NCBI RefSeq assembly: GCF_014841135.1
Contig: NZ_JACYTN010000001.1
Location: forward strand, 186,001-250,000
Direction: 5' to 3'
Source: Paenibacillus arenosi
Lineage (GTDB): Bacteria > Bacillota > Bacilli > Paenibacillales > Paenibacillaceae
DNA length: 64,000 nt
The position numbers and the translations under genes are program-made. Positions 43,598 to 52,116 of the stretch are shown here, piece by piece. Under the pieces are notes generated by a model. That model made no database searches. It worked only from the letters and a program-made list of their open reading frames with translations, and was not told the origin of the DNA. The stretch's first letter is position 1; the number at the start of each line of letters is the position of its first letter.

Positions 43598-45642
43598 TTG
43601 ATTATACCGTTATTCCGGTAACACAGATTAAAGGCGTGAGCGCTTTGAAACAACAAGAGCTTCACGCCTTTGGCATTTCTACCGTTGCTGATTTGCTCTT
43701 GTACTTTCCATATCGTTATGATGATTTTCGGGTACGCCAGCTTAGTGAAGTGAAAGATGGCGATAAGATTACAGTTGAAGGTCGTATCGTAAGTGAGCCA
43801 GTCATGCAGCGATTTGGCAAGAAGTCTCGCTTGTCATGTCGTGTAATGATCGAAAGCTGGCTTGTAACGGCGACTTGGTTCAATCGTCCTTATTTGCGTG
43901 AACAACTTACACAAGGGCGAGATATTGTGCTGACTGGGAAGTGGGATCAGCGCCGCTTGCAATTAACGGTGTCCACTTCGGAGTTCCCGGGTCAAGGCAC
44001 ACAGCGTCGAGACACGTTCCAACCGGTGTATTCGGTTGGAGGGAAGATTACGCAAACGTGGATGCGCAAGACGATGGCGCAGGCATTCGTACAGTTTGGT
44101 GAGACAATCCCAGAGATTATGCCTGTATCGTTTATGCAGCGTTACAAATTGATGCCGCGGAAGCAAGCCATTCAAGCGATGCATCAGCCTGATAATGTGG
44201 AGATTGGCAAGCAAGCTCGACGACGTATGGTCTATGAGGAGCTGCTGCTGTTCCAGCTTAAGCTGCATATGTTCCGTGCGATAACACGTGAACGAGCAGA
44301 CGGTGTTGTGCATGACGCTTCTAATGCTACCGTTCGTGAGTTTGTTCGCAGTCTCCCATTTGAATTGACAGAAGCGCAGAAGAAGGCTGTGACGGATATT
44401 CTCAGTGATATGCGTTCTCCGTTGTGTATGAATCGACTGCTGCAAGGGGACGTTGGTTCTGGTAAAACGGTCGTAGCTGCCGTTTCTTTGTATGCTGCTG
44501 TTCGCAGCGGCTATCAAGGAGCATTAATGGTACCTACTGAAATATTGGCGGAGCAGCATATGCGCTCTTTGACGAGGCTGTTTGAACCGCACGGTATCGA
44601 AGTAGGTCTATTAACAGGAAGTGTAACGGCGCGTAAGCGACGCGATGTACTGAGTGCCCTGCAAATGGGTACGGTACACATTGCCGTCGGCACGCACGCA
44701 CTTATCCAAGATGATGTCCATTTCCGCAATCTGGGTTTGGTCGTTACGGATGAGCAGCATCGTTTCGGTGTGAATCAACGCAGCGTGCTACGCCATAAAG
44801 GTTATAATCCAGATGTGCTGCTGATGACGGCAACGCCAATCCCTCGCACACTTGCGATTACGGCATTTGGCGATATGGATGTTTCTTCGATTAAGGAGCG
44901 TCCTGCTGGACGCAAACCAATTAAGACGTATTGGGTCAAGCATGAGATGCTGGACCGAGTACTTGGCTTTATCCGCCGTGAAGTGACAGCTGGACGCCAA
45001 GCGTATATCATTACACCGTTGATCGAGGAATCGGACAAGCTGGATGTACAGAATGCCATTGATGTGCATGTCCAGATGCAGCAGGCATTTCCTGATCTTA
45101 AGGTGGGATTACTGCACGGCCGTATGAACGCAGCAGAGAAAGATGCAGCGATGAAGCTGTTCAGTGCGAACGAGACGCATGTGCTCGTCTCGACGACGGT
45201 TATTGAGGTCGGTGTCGACGTACCGAACTCGACCTTGATGATCGTGATGGATTCTGAACGTTTCGGCTTGTCCCAGCTGCATCAGCTGCGGGGGCGGGTA
45301 GGTCGTGGCGCACATCAATCGTACTGTGTGCTCATTGCCGATCCGAAGTCTGAGGTTGGCCAAGAGCGGATGCGCATTATGACCGAGACAGAAGATGGCT
45401 TCGAGCTGTCTGAGCGAGACTTGGAGCTTCGAGGACCCGGTGACTTTTTCGGTACGAAACAGAGCGGTATGCCGGATTTCAAGATTGCGGATATGTCTAG
45501 TGACTTTGCTGTATTGGAGCAAGCTCGTGATGATGCGGCTGAGCTCATTCGTTCCGAGGATTTCTGGACTTCTCAGGACTATCAATTGCTGCGTGATGCT
45601 GTACAGCAGGAGCAATTGTTCCAAGGCGAACAATTGGATTAA
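43594..45642 (+). CDS. recG: ATP-dependent DNA helicase RecG
   Basis: Fork-remodelling helicase of 682 aa that reverses stalled replication forks and processes recombination intermediates. A wedge domain with an OB fold (about 1-170) precedes the helicase core: LLQGDVGSGKT (about 288), TDEQHRFG, TATPIPRTLA, and a QLRGRVGRG motif VI. The C-terminal part carries the TRG-like GPGDFFGTKQSGMPDF. The ATG overlaps the FakB stop. A terminator follows, and the fapR-plsX genes seen next in B. subtilis are not here. Confidence 0.96.
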   Translation: MIDYTVIPVTQIKGVSALKQQELHAFGISTVADLLLYFPYRYDDFRVRQLSEVKDGDKITVEGRIVSEPVMQRFGKKSRLSCRVMIESWLVTATWFNRPYLREQLTQGRDIVLTGKWDQRRLQLTVSTSEFPGQGTQRRDTFQPVYSVGGKITQTWMRKTMAQAFVQFGETIPEIMPVSFMQRYKLMPRKQAIQAMHQPDNVEIGKQARRRMVYEELLLFQLKLHMFRAITRERADGVVHDASNATVREFVRSLPFELTEAQKKAVTDILSDMRSPLCMNRLLQGDVGSGKTVVAAVSLYAAVRSGYQGALMVPTEILAEQHMRSLTRLFEPHGIEVGLLTGSVTARKRRDVLSALQMGTVHIAVGTHALIQDDVHFRNLGLVVTDEQHRFGVNQRSVLRHKGYNPDVLLMTATPIPRTLAITAFGDMDVSSIKERPAGRKPIKTYWVKHEMLDRVLGFIRREVTAGRQAYIITPLIEESDKLDVQNAIDVHVQMQQAFPDLKVGLLHGRMNAAEKDAAMKLFSANETHVLVSTTVIEVGVDVPNSTLMIVMDSERFGLSQLHQLRGRVGRGAHQSYCVLIADPKSEVGQERMRIMTETEDGFELSERDLELRGPGDFFGTKQSGMPDFKIADMSSDFAVLEQARDDAAELIRSEDFWTSQDYQLLRDAVQQEQLFQGEQLD

Positions 45643-46016
45643 TGGGTTTCTATATTTGCATATAGAAATACAATGAAACACGTTCGTAACTATATTAGTA
45701 ATCACCAGTGTTACTAATAACAAAGGTTTAACAATCAAAGCTGTGTTTCTTTCATGCTTGCATGAGAGGGCATGGCTTTTTTTGTTATGGCATCCATTCG
45801 ATATATGAATGGTATCGATTACCTTGTGGGAGGACCATTGTAGGGTATAGATGGACATAGCTCAATAGGAGTGATGCACAATCCAGATGCAATACTGGGC
45901 ACAGTAGACGAGCCTATATGCATACAATGTAACAATGGTCATTGCTCCTATGCCATGTCCCCTGTAGACCTCACATACAAGTGGACAATATACTATGCTG
46001 GAGGTGTAGCGGTCAC
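45643..46016. other. Gene-free region between recG and spoVIF
   Basis: 374 bp with a terminator (45738-45787), a small palindrome CAATGGTCATTG (45933-45944) and an imperfect repeat CCATTC/GAATGG near 45790. The segment GACAATATACTATG just before spoVIF could hold a sporulation -10 element, but no confident sigma consensus was found. No open frame with a ribosome binding site apart from spoVIF. Confidence 0.45.
45738..45787 (+). terminator. Terminator after recG
   Basis: A stem starting AAAGCTGTG and closing with CATGGCTTT, with several G-T pairs and CATGC/GCATG near the loop, runs into T7. Confidence 0.75.
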
Positions 46017-46304
46017 GTGAGTTATCAAAAGTACGGTATCAGCCCACAGCTTGTTCAACGAGTGAAGGACAAGACACGTAATCCTGTTGTGAAAGATCGC
46101 CTTAAGCAATTATTTCAAGGTGTTACAAAAGCAGATTTGCAAAATACAGCAACGGTTCGGAAGCTGCTGCGCCAAGGTGCAAAAATTGTGAGTGAGCCTT
46201 TATCTGCAACACAGGAAGAACAATTTGTCCAGTTTATTATTGCGCAAAAAATTGATCCGAATAATACGCTTCATCTGCTCAAACTGTGGACGATGTTCCG
46301 GTAG
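46017..46304 (+). CDS. spoVIF: Stage VI sporulation protein F-like
   Basis: A 95-aa protein resembling SpoVIF (YjcC) of B. subtilis, a late mother-cell protein needed for coat assembly through GerR. The match is over the C-terminal two-thirds: TVRKLLRQGAKIVSEPLS and QFIIAQKIDPNNT correspond to TVRNLIHRVAALAKKPVS and AVTSNKIPTD in SpoVIF. Start is GTG at 46017, with GGAGGTG ten bases before it; earlier in-frame codons lie outside the conserved part. It is a single gene with its own terminator. Confidence 0.82.
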   Translation: MSYQKYGISPQLVQRVKDKTRNPVVKDRLKQLFQGVTKADLQNTATVRKLLRQGAKIVSEPLSATQEEQFVQFIIAQKIDPNNTLHLLKLWTMFR

Positions 46305-46370
46305 CTGTGTGAGCTGTGTGCAGGATAGCAGCGATAGTGAAAAGGATCATTGATTACAAAAACATGCTGA

Positions 46371-46402
46371 AGAGCCAAGAGTGGTAATCTTGGTTCTTTT
46401 TG
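46371..46402 (+). terminator. Terminator after spoVIF
   Basis: AGAGCCAAG pairs with CTTGGTTCT (one G-T pair) around a 9-nt loop, then TTTTTG. Confidence 0.88.
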
Positions 46403-46481
46403 TGTCTGCGTAAATGAGCCACAACGATACAAGCTGATTGTAGCCTTCGCGCATATATTGGTGTGAGAGGAGGGACAACTT

Positions 46482-47114
46482 GTGAGATTAGAACAAATTC
46501 GCGGCGTATATGATGGCGCATTTAGCTTAGGGAGCAAATGTTTGGCTGCTATTCAGTTGAGAGAGTATGGCTTGCGCCCATGCAGCGGTGTATTGGATTG
46601 GATGTTATCGCCTTCACTGCCGCATGTATGTCTATTGCATGAGTTGAGGTTTCAAAATTTTATGTCGCCATCTAATTTGACATTTATTGAGCGTGAGGGA
46701 GGCGAGCAACTGCTGCATGATCTGAATTACGACATTACGTTGGTGCATGACTTGGCGTTAAATTTAAACACTATGAAGCATGATCTCAATGCTTATCCTT
46801 TTTTCCACCAGAAACTAATTCGGAGAATTACTCGTTTTCTTCACATTTGCAACTCGGGATACCGCTTATTGTTTGTTCGTTTGCACGGTACAATGGATGA
46901 AGCTTATCGGCTGCAATCGGCCTTGGCTAATCTCGTTCGTGGTAGCTTTCATATTTTGCTTATTAATGATGGAGTAAACTTTGAAATCGTTGAAGAATCG
47001 TGTCCATCTGAGCGAATTTGTGCAATTCGTATGCCTTTAGAAATTGAGGTAAAACCACTATGGGATGAAGTATTTCGAAGCATTATTCTTTCCAATGCAA
47101 TAAAACTTCATTGA
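46482..47114 (+). CDS. DUF1796 family putative cysteine peptidase
   Basis: A 210-aa protein of the DUF1796 family, predicted to be papain-like cysteine peptidases, common in Bacillales. The signature SLGSKCLAAIQLREYGLRPCSGVLDWM (in two adjoining parts) is present near residue 15-41 with the candidate catalytic Cys at about residue 20. A RLHG-type strand and a C-terminal region follow. GTG start with GAGGAGGG upstream. Its 3' end overlaps the convergent serine hydrolase gene by 32 bp. No biochemical role is established for the family. Confidence 0.8.
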   Translation: MRLEQIRGVYDGAFSLGSKCLAAIQLREYGLRPCSGVLDWMLSPSLPHVCLLHELRFQNFMSPSNLTFIEREGGEQLLHDLNYDITLVHDLALNLNTMKHDLNAYPFFHQKLIRRITRFLHICNSGYRLLFVRLHGTMDEAYRLQSALANLVRGSFHILLINDGVNFEIVEESCPSERICAIRMPLEIEVKPLWDEVFRSIILSNAIKLH

Positions 47115-48108
47115 GGCTAGCATACACGGCCGCATCATTTAGAGTGGGCATATTGCTAACTATGGTGCCGGCCATTTGCTGCTCAGGGTCAATCCAGAAC
47201 ATGCATCCTGTAAATCCAAGATGTCCGACGGCAGCAGAGGAGTGGCTTGGTGAGAAAAAGGAAACTAGATTACCAGCTCCTTTTTGAAAAAATACAGAGT
47301 TATGAGGATCGTGCTTATGTTGTTTGTTGTAGAGTGATTGCTCAATAAGTGATCGGGATAAAGGAGACTTTCCATATGCATTCAATAAAGCCTCGGCAAG
47401 CTTAAGTAGATCATATGCAGTAGAGTATAGATTGCTGTCTCCTGTTATTCGAAGACGGTCGTAGCGTACATCCCCCTCCTCTAGGTATGGGGTACATGGA
47501 AGCACATAGGTTCGAGGTTTGAGCCTTCTCGTATCATAAGTAGTATGCTTCATTTTTAACGGTTGAAATAGTTCTCGATGAGCAAGTCGCTCGATCCTTT
47601 GCCCGCTTACTTTCTCAATAATTTGCATAAGAAAAAAATGACTGTGCGGAAAATATATCGTTTTCGTACCGGGTTCGTATTTTCGTTCCAGCAAGGGCAC
47701 TAGTTGAGCTGCAAACTCCTCCATACTTTCGTTCCATTTGGGCCATAGTATAATTCGTATCGTTTCATAACCTGCCGTATGCGTCATCAACTGCTCAATG
47801 GTGACATCATCATGTGGGAATGAGGGCAAGTAATCCACAATCTTGTCCTGTAAGGACAGCAATTGCCGTTCCTGCATGCGCAGCATGATTAGGGAAGTGA
47901 TTACTTTCGTAATCGAACCAATATTGAAAGGGGTGCTAGGTGTAATATCTCGCCATGAACGTACGGATGCATAGGTGCCTTTTATATATCGATAGGCAAT
48001 GCGATTATGTTTCCACAACGCAACAGACAAGCAGGCGGGGCTGTCTTCAGGGACAAGCTGTGCTAAAAAATCGTCAATGTCTTTAGTTGTAAAGCCGTTA
48101 TGTTTCAT
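47083..48108 (-). CDS. Beta-lactamase-fold serine hydrolase with altered Tyr motif
   Basis: A 341-aa cytoplasmic-looking protein of the class C beta-lactamase/penicillin-binding family (no signal peptide). The nucleophile motif is SITK (Ser at about residue 65), LMTHTAG fits the LLxHTSG motif, and the HLG triad stands near the C-terminus (GHLGFTG). The middle motif, usually Y-x-N, aligns to FPH (IYFPHSHFF), so the catalytic Tyr is not in its place. The ATG at 48108 is fixed by AAGGAGG; the frame continues upstream into a region with no start support. Substrate unknown. Confidence 0.85.
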   Translation of the reverse strand: MKHNGFTTKDIDDFLAQLVPEDSPACLSVALWKHNRIAYRYIKGTYASVRSWRDITPSTPFNIGSITKVITSLIMLRMQERQLLSLQDKIVDYLPSFPHDDVTIEQLMTHTAGYETIRIILWPKWNESMEEFAAQLVPLLERKYEPGTKTIYFPHSHFFLMQIIEKVSGQRIERLAHRELFQPLKMKHTTYDTRRLKPRTYVLPCTPYLEEGDVRYDRLRITGDSNLYSTAYDLLKLAEALLNAYGKSPLSRSLIEQSLYNKQHKHDPHNSVFFQKGAGNLVSFFSPSHSSAAVGHLGFTGCMFWIDPEQQMAGTIVSNMPTLNDAAVYASLNEVLLHWKE

Positions 48109-48262
48109 CGCTCTTTCCTCCTTGTGAATAGGCAGGATGTCCTGCGAACTCACTACTAGCAATGTATGCTTGTCAGGAATGTTGGATAACGGCTTGATGA
48201 CGGGTAAAGGGTACAATTTGTACAGTATTGACAGACAGTAAGATAAGACAGTATGAACAGAT

Positions 48263-48961
48263 CTAAAACAGCATTGGTGGAGTTTCAGTTGGTTCGATGC
48301 ATGCTGGTGAATCATTGCTTACATTTCCGACCATAGAATCGACAGGGTACATAGTTAGCCATTCATTGGGACAAGGGGCTAGCAGCGATTGAAGCTGCTG
48401 GATATCTGCTTCATTTCGCTCCAGCCATAGTGGTAGTTGATGCTCGCTTAAAATGACAGGCATGCGATCATGGACCTCCTCCATCACTCGATTCGGTGTC
48501 GTTGTAACAATGGTGCAGGTGCTAATACGCTTGCCTTGCTCATCCTGCCATGTATCGTATAGACCAGCTAAATGCAGCACCCCTCCATTGCGTGGTATGA
48601 TACGCATCGGCTGCTTATCATTGTTGGTGACTCGTTTCCACTCGTAGAAGCCGTCAGCAGGGATGATACAGCGTTTACGTTGAAAAGGAATACGGAAGGC
48701 AGGCTTGTCTGTAAGCGTCTCCGCACGAGCATTAATGGTGCGCCAGCTCATCTTATCATCTTTGGCCCACGAAGGGACGAGCCCCCAACGCAAAGGGCCT
48801 AGTCGCAGCTTGCTTCCATCGTGAATAATGGCGGGTACCATTTGCCCAGGAGCAATATTGTAGCGCGGTTCATGAAAGGGAGGTAGTCCGATATCCCGTT
48901 CAAGCTTATAGTAGGCAAGTAGTTCCTCCCACGTCACGGTTAATGTATAGCGTCCGCACAT
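48263..48961 (-). CDS. SRAP domain protein (YedK/HMCES type)
   Basis: A 232-aa SOS-response-associated peptidase (SRAP) protein. The family forms a stable thiazolidine link between its Cys2 and abasic sites in single-stranded DNA and so protects DNA from breakage. The catalytic Cys2 follows Met1 in MCGRYTL; Asn and Glu of the active site are in RYNIAPGQ, TINARAET and GFYEWKR, with His in a later HDRMPVIL segment. AAGGAGG precedes the ATG. It stands alone on the minus strand, upstream of the serine hydrolase gene. Confidence 0.95.
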   Translation of the reverse strand: MCGRYTLTVTWEELLAYYKLERDIGLPPFHEPRYNIAPGQMVPAIIHDGSKLRLGPLRWGLVPSWAKDDKMSWRTINARAETLTDKPAFRIPFQRKRCIIPADGFYEWKRVTNNDKQPMRIIPRNGGVLHLAGLYDTWQDEQGKRISTCTIVTTTPNRVMEEVHDRMPVILSEHQLPLWLERNEADIQQLQSLLAPCPNEWLTMYPVDSMVGNVSNDSPACIEPTETPPMLF

Positions 48962-49121
48962 GATGTAGCCCTCCTTATGAGCAGTGTTGGCGACTTTATA
49001 AAAAAGTCTACCACTATCCCATTCATCCTACAATCTACTGACAGCTGGAGAAGTTAATGTATTGATCACTACAGAGCGAACGGGCAGCTTTTTGTTTTTG
49101 TGCTGCTTATTTGTTATATGA
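48962..49121. other. Divergent region, SRAP / serine hydrolase 1
   Basis: About 160 bp with no gene. It carries the SRAP leader with its ribosome binding site. The element at 49122-49146 that follows is shared with the second hydrolase paralogue. Confidence 0.4.
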
Positions 49122-49146
49122 CAATTCGTCACTATGAAAAATGACA
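49122..49146 (+). promoter_or_regulatory. Element shared with downstream paralogue, copy 1
   Basis: CAATTCGTCACTATGAAAAA followed by TGACA lies exactly 76 bp before the start of the first secreted serine hydrolase. A 23 of 25 match lies at the same distance before the second. It may be a promoter, an operator, or the preserved 5' edge of a duplication. Confidence 0.55.
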
Positions 49147-49222
49147 GAGGATAGCTTACTCTGAGCGATGTTAAGGCAGCTAAGAAAAACAGCAAACTTA
49201 ACCCTCGAGGAGTTGTTAGAAG

Positions 49223-50431
49223 ATGAATGTGAAGAAAACGATTCTAATGAGTTTGGCCGTTATGATGGCCGGGAACATCATGTTGATCACGGGCGATGGA
49301 GCCTCTATTGCTAGTGCTCAGGCGAATAAGGTTCCAATCGGAGTATCCTCAGTATCCACAACTAAGCTGGATGTCTCGCAGCAACAACAGAGGATTCAAC
49401 AAGCACTGGAACAGTTTGTTGCTAAAGGAATCCCAGGTGTGATCTTGCAGACGGTGAAAGACGGAGTGAAGCAAGATTATGTAGCAGGTAAGGCTAGTAT
49501 TTATGCGGAACGCCGGATGCAACCCGACTTTCATTTTCGCATCGGGAGTATTACCAAGACCTTTACAGCAACGGTGATTCTGCAATTAGTAGGCGAAGGA
49601 AAGCTAAGCTTGGACGATTCTGTGGAAAAATGGCTTCCGGGTGTTGTGCAGGGTAAAGGCTATGAGAGCAGCAAGATTACGATTCGGATGCTATTGAATA
49701 TGAGAAGCGGTATTCCGGATTTTGCAAATGGAAAAATAGTGGATCAAATATTGGAGAATCGATTCAAAAACTATACAGCAGAAGAGCTTGTAAAAGTCGG
49801 TGTGGAAGGAGGACCGCTATTTGCACCGGGCTCTAAATTTGATTATTCAAGTACGAATACGGTTCTTGCTGGACTAATTATTCAAAAAGTGACAGGTCAA
49901 ACGTACGCGGAGCAAATTAAGAAGCGCATTATAGAACCGTTGAAACTAAACAACACATCTGTTGCGGGATCAATTACGAAGCTGCCAGAGCCGCATGCAA
50001 GAGGTTACGCGATTAAAACCATTGGAGGGTCTTTAGAAGACTTCACCGAAATAAATATATCCTGGGGAAATGCAGCAGGTGATATGATATCGACGACTGC
50101 TGACATCAATCGTTTCTTCTCTAAGCTGCTCGCTGGAAACATACTCAAGCCAGAACAAATGAAAGAAATGTTTACTGCTGAACTTGTTGATGGAGGAGTA
50201 GGATATGGTCTTGGTATCTCGGAAAGAAAGACGGCGAGTGGGGTATCGATTTGGGGGCATAGTGGAGGCACGCCGGGATATATCTCCTTTGCTGGCGGAA
50301 CACTTGGTGGCAAGCACGTCATAACTTACAACTACACGCTGCATCCCGGTCCTGATCTCGATAAAGCCAACGCGGCTGCTGACATGCAAAAAAAAGTGCT
50401 TGAAGCGGAGTTTGGGCAATCGGCTCAGTGA
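49223..50431 (+). CDS. Secreted class C serine hydrolase, paralogue 1
   Basis: A 402-aa exported protein of the D-alanyl-D-alanine carboxypeptidase/class C beta-lactamase family. A signal peptide covers about residues 1-33 (basic KK, hydrophobic core, cleavage after SAQA or nearby). Motifs are SITK (Ser at about 109), YSS (Tyr208; the usual Asn is Ser) and HSG (about 347). The LLNMRSG segment replaces the usual LLNHTSG. The following gene is a close paralogue (shared GSITKTFTATV, LQLVGEGKLSLDDSVEKW). AGGAG lies before the ATG. It may act on cell-wall peptides or D-amino acid substrates; not determined. Confidence 0.9.
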   Translation: MNVKKTILMSLAVMMAGNIMLITGDGASIASAQANKVPIGVSSVSTTKLDVSQQQQRIQQALEQFVAKGIPGVILQTVKDGVKQDYVAGKASIYAERRMQPDFHFRIGSITKTFTATVILQLVGEGKLSLDDSVEKWLPGVVQGKGYESSKITIRMLLNMRSGIPDFANGKIVDQILENRFKNYTAEELVKVGVEGGPLFAPGSKFDYSSTNTVLAGLIIQKVTGQTYAEQIKKRIIEPLKLNNTSVAGSITKLPEPHARGYAIKTIGGSLEDFTEINISWGNAAGDMISTTADINRFFSKLLAGNILKPEQMKEMFTAELVDGGVGYGLGISERKTASGVSIWGHSGGTPGYISFAGGTLGGKHVITYNYTLHPGPDLDKANAAADMQKKVLEAEFGQSAQ

Positions 50432-50517
50432 GTGAAGTTCACAGTGATGGTGTGGCATAAGGTATAAGTATTTGTAGTTCTCTCTATCCCAATGTCATCA
50501 TGATTTATGAAGAGAGG

Positions 50518-50550
50518 CGGCCCCCGACATCCATTTGGATTTGGGGGCCG
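50518..50550 (+). terminator. Terminator between the two hydrolase paralogues
   Basis: CGGCCCCC pairs with GGGGGCCG, with a further ATCC/GGAT helix inside. The tail is T-rich but interrupted (TTGTTCGTTG). Confidence 0.82.
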
Positions 50551-50582
50551 TTGTTCGTTGTTCCATCCGTATTTATTTCTGA

Positions 50583-50647
50583 TGTCATATGTCATATGAC
50601 AGTGTGTCATACCTAGTGATGGCAATTCGTCGCTATGAAATATGACA
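50583..50647 (+). promoter_or_regulatory. Cluster of TGTCATA repeats and paralogue-shared element, copy 2
   Basis: TGTCATA occurs at 50583-50589, 50590-50596 and 50605-50611, with its complement TATGACA at 50595-50601 and 50641-50647. The element CAATTCGTCGCTATGAAATA plus TGACA (50623-50647) matches 49122-49146 at 23 of 25 positions and also ends 76 bp before its start codon. Direct and inverted copies of a short word suggest a binding site for a regulator. Confidence 0.55.
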
Positions 50648-50723
50648 CGCTGAAGCTTAATCTAAGGGTGTACTGAGGCACGAAAATCACGAAAATAATA
50701 TGAGCGATCGAGGAGAAGTGACT

Positions 50724-51956
50724 ATGAATACGAAAAAAATGATGATGCTTAGTTTAGCAGTTATGATGACAGGGACAACGTTTTTGTATGCGAATGGAGG
50801 GGTTTCCGCAGCCCTTGCTGACCAGTCTAATCGTGCAATGGTTGCGAAAAAGCATACGACTGAGGTAACTTCGACATCCAAGCAAAATCAAGCTGTAATC
50901 AAGAAGCTGATGGATGGTGCAATCAAGCAAGGAGTACCGGGTATGATCATCCAAACGCAGCATGATGGAGTGAAGTGGGAATATGCAACTGGGAAGAGCA
51001 GCATCGTTGCAAACAACAAGATGCAGTCCAACTTTCATTTTCGCATTGGGAGTATAACGAAGACGTTCACCGCTACAGTTGTGCTGCAATTAGTAGGGGA
51101 AGGCAAACTGAGCTTGGATGACTCGGTTGAGAAGTGGCTCCCTGGTGTTGTACAAGGTAATGGCTATGACGGCAGCAAGATTACCGTTCGCCAATTGCTT
51201 AATCATACGAGTGGCATTGCCGACTACACGAATGCTGAGCACTTTATGAAGAGAAGTTTTGAACAACCTTTGAAGAGCTATTCGGATAATGAGCATGTGA
51301 AATCTGGTTTGAAGCAGAAGCCTTTATTTGAACCGGGGGCGATATTCAGCTATTCCAACACTAACTATGTGTTAGCCGGTTTAATTATTGAAAAAGTAAC
51401 AGGTGACACGTATGCGGAGCAAATTACAGAACGATTGATTAAACCGCTCGGTTTGAAGAACACTTTAGTTCCAGGTACTTCATCTAAGCTACCCAAACCT
51501 CATGCTAGAAATTACTATAGTACGAGCGATAAGAAACTCCGAGACATTACGGAAATAAATCCAGCTGTGGCTGGTGCATCAGGTGAAATGATATCGACAG
51601 CAGGTGATTTAAACCGTTTCTTCACAAAGCTGCTAGCTGGTCATTTGCTGAAGCCTAAACAGATGAAGGAAATGCTTAATACTGTGGAAGTAGCACCGGG
51701 CTTGCGCTACGGTCTGGGTATTAAGGAGATAAAGTTATCAAATGGAGTCACGGTGTGGGGACATAGTGGAGGGATCCACGGTACATTATCCCATACGGTA
51801 GGTACTTTAGGTGGGAAGAAGATGTTAACCATTAGCAATAATTATTTTACTCCTGGACAATTGACACATGGATCAGAAGTGATCTCAAAATTACATGCTC
51901 AAATACCTTCGTTAGTGTTCGATTCATCTAAAAGTAAGCAAACTTCACAGAAATGA
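50724..51956 (+). CDS. Secreted class C serine hydrolase, paralogue 2
   Basis: A 410-aa exported protein, closely similar to the upstream paralogue. Its signal peptide (about 1-30) ends near VSAALA. The motifs are complete: SITK (Ser110), YSN (Tyr210), LLNHTSG and HSGG. The ATG at 50724 has GAGGAG upstream; an in-frame ATG at 50700 would put charged residues before the signal peptide. It looks like the catalytically standard member of the pair. The C-terminus ends in a Lys/Ser-rich tail. A bidirectional terminator follows. Confidence 0.9.
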   Translation: MNTKKMMMLSLAVMMTGTTFLYANGGVSAALADQSNRAMVAKKHTTEVTSTSKQNQAVIKKLMDGAIKQGVPGMIIQTQHDGVKWEYATGKSSIVANNKMQSNFHFRIGSITKTFTATVVLQLVGEGKLSLDDSVEKWLPGVVQGNGYDGSKITVRQLLNHTSGIADYTNAEHFMKRSFEQPLKSYSDNEHVKSGLKQKPLFEPGAIFSYSNTNYVLAGLIIEKVTGDTYAEQITERLIKPLGLKNTLVPGTSSKLPKPHARNYYSTSDKKLRDITEINPAVAGASGEMISTAGDLNRFFTKLLAGHLLKPKQMKEMLNTVEVAPGLRYGLGIKEIKLSNGVTVWGHSGGIHGTLSHTVGTLGGKKMLTISNNYFTPGQLTHGSEVISKLHAQIPSLVFDSSKSKQTSQK

Positions 51957-52009
51957 ATAAGTCCATCATAGCCATTCCTGTTTTTCCGTCTCATAATGTA
52001 CGCATGCTA

Positions 52010-52041
52010 AACAGAGAGTCGAAAAGATTCGGCTCTCTGTT
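52010..52041. terminator. Bidirectional terminator before the HExxH gene
   Basis: ACAGAGAG (52011-52018) pairs with CTCTCTGT (52033-52040), continued inside by TCGAA/TTCGG. It lies between convergent genes. Confidence 0.75.
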
Positions 52042-52116
52042 CTGTAGCATTGGAGTAAATGGAGTAGGATCGTAAAGTTGCAAGTGGAGCCGGAATTTCT
52101 TTCGTCCAAGTATGGA

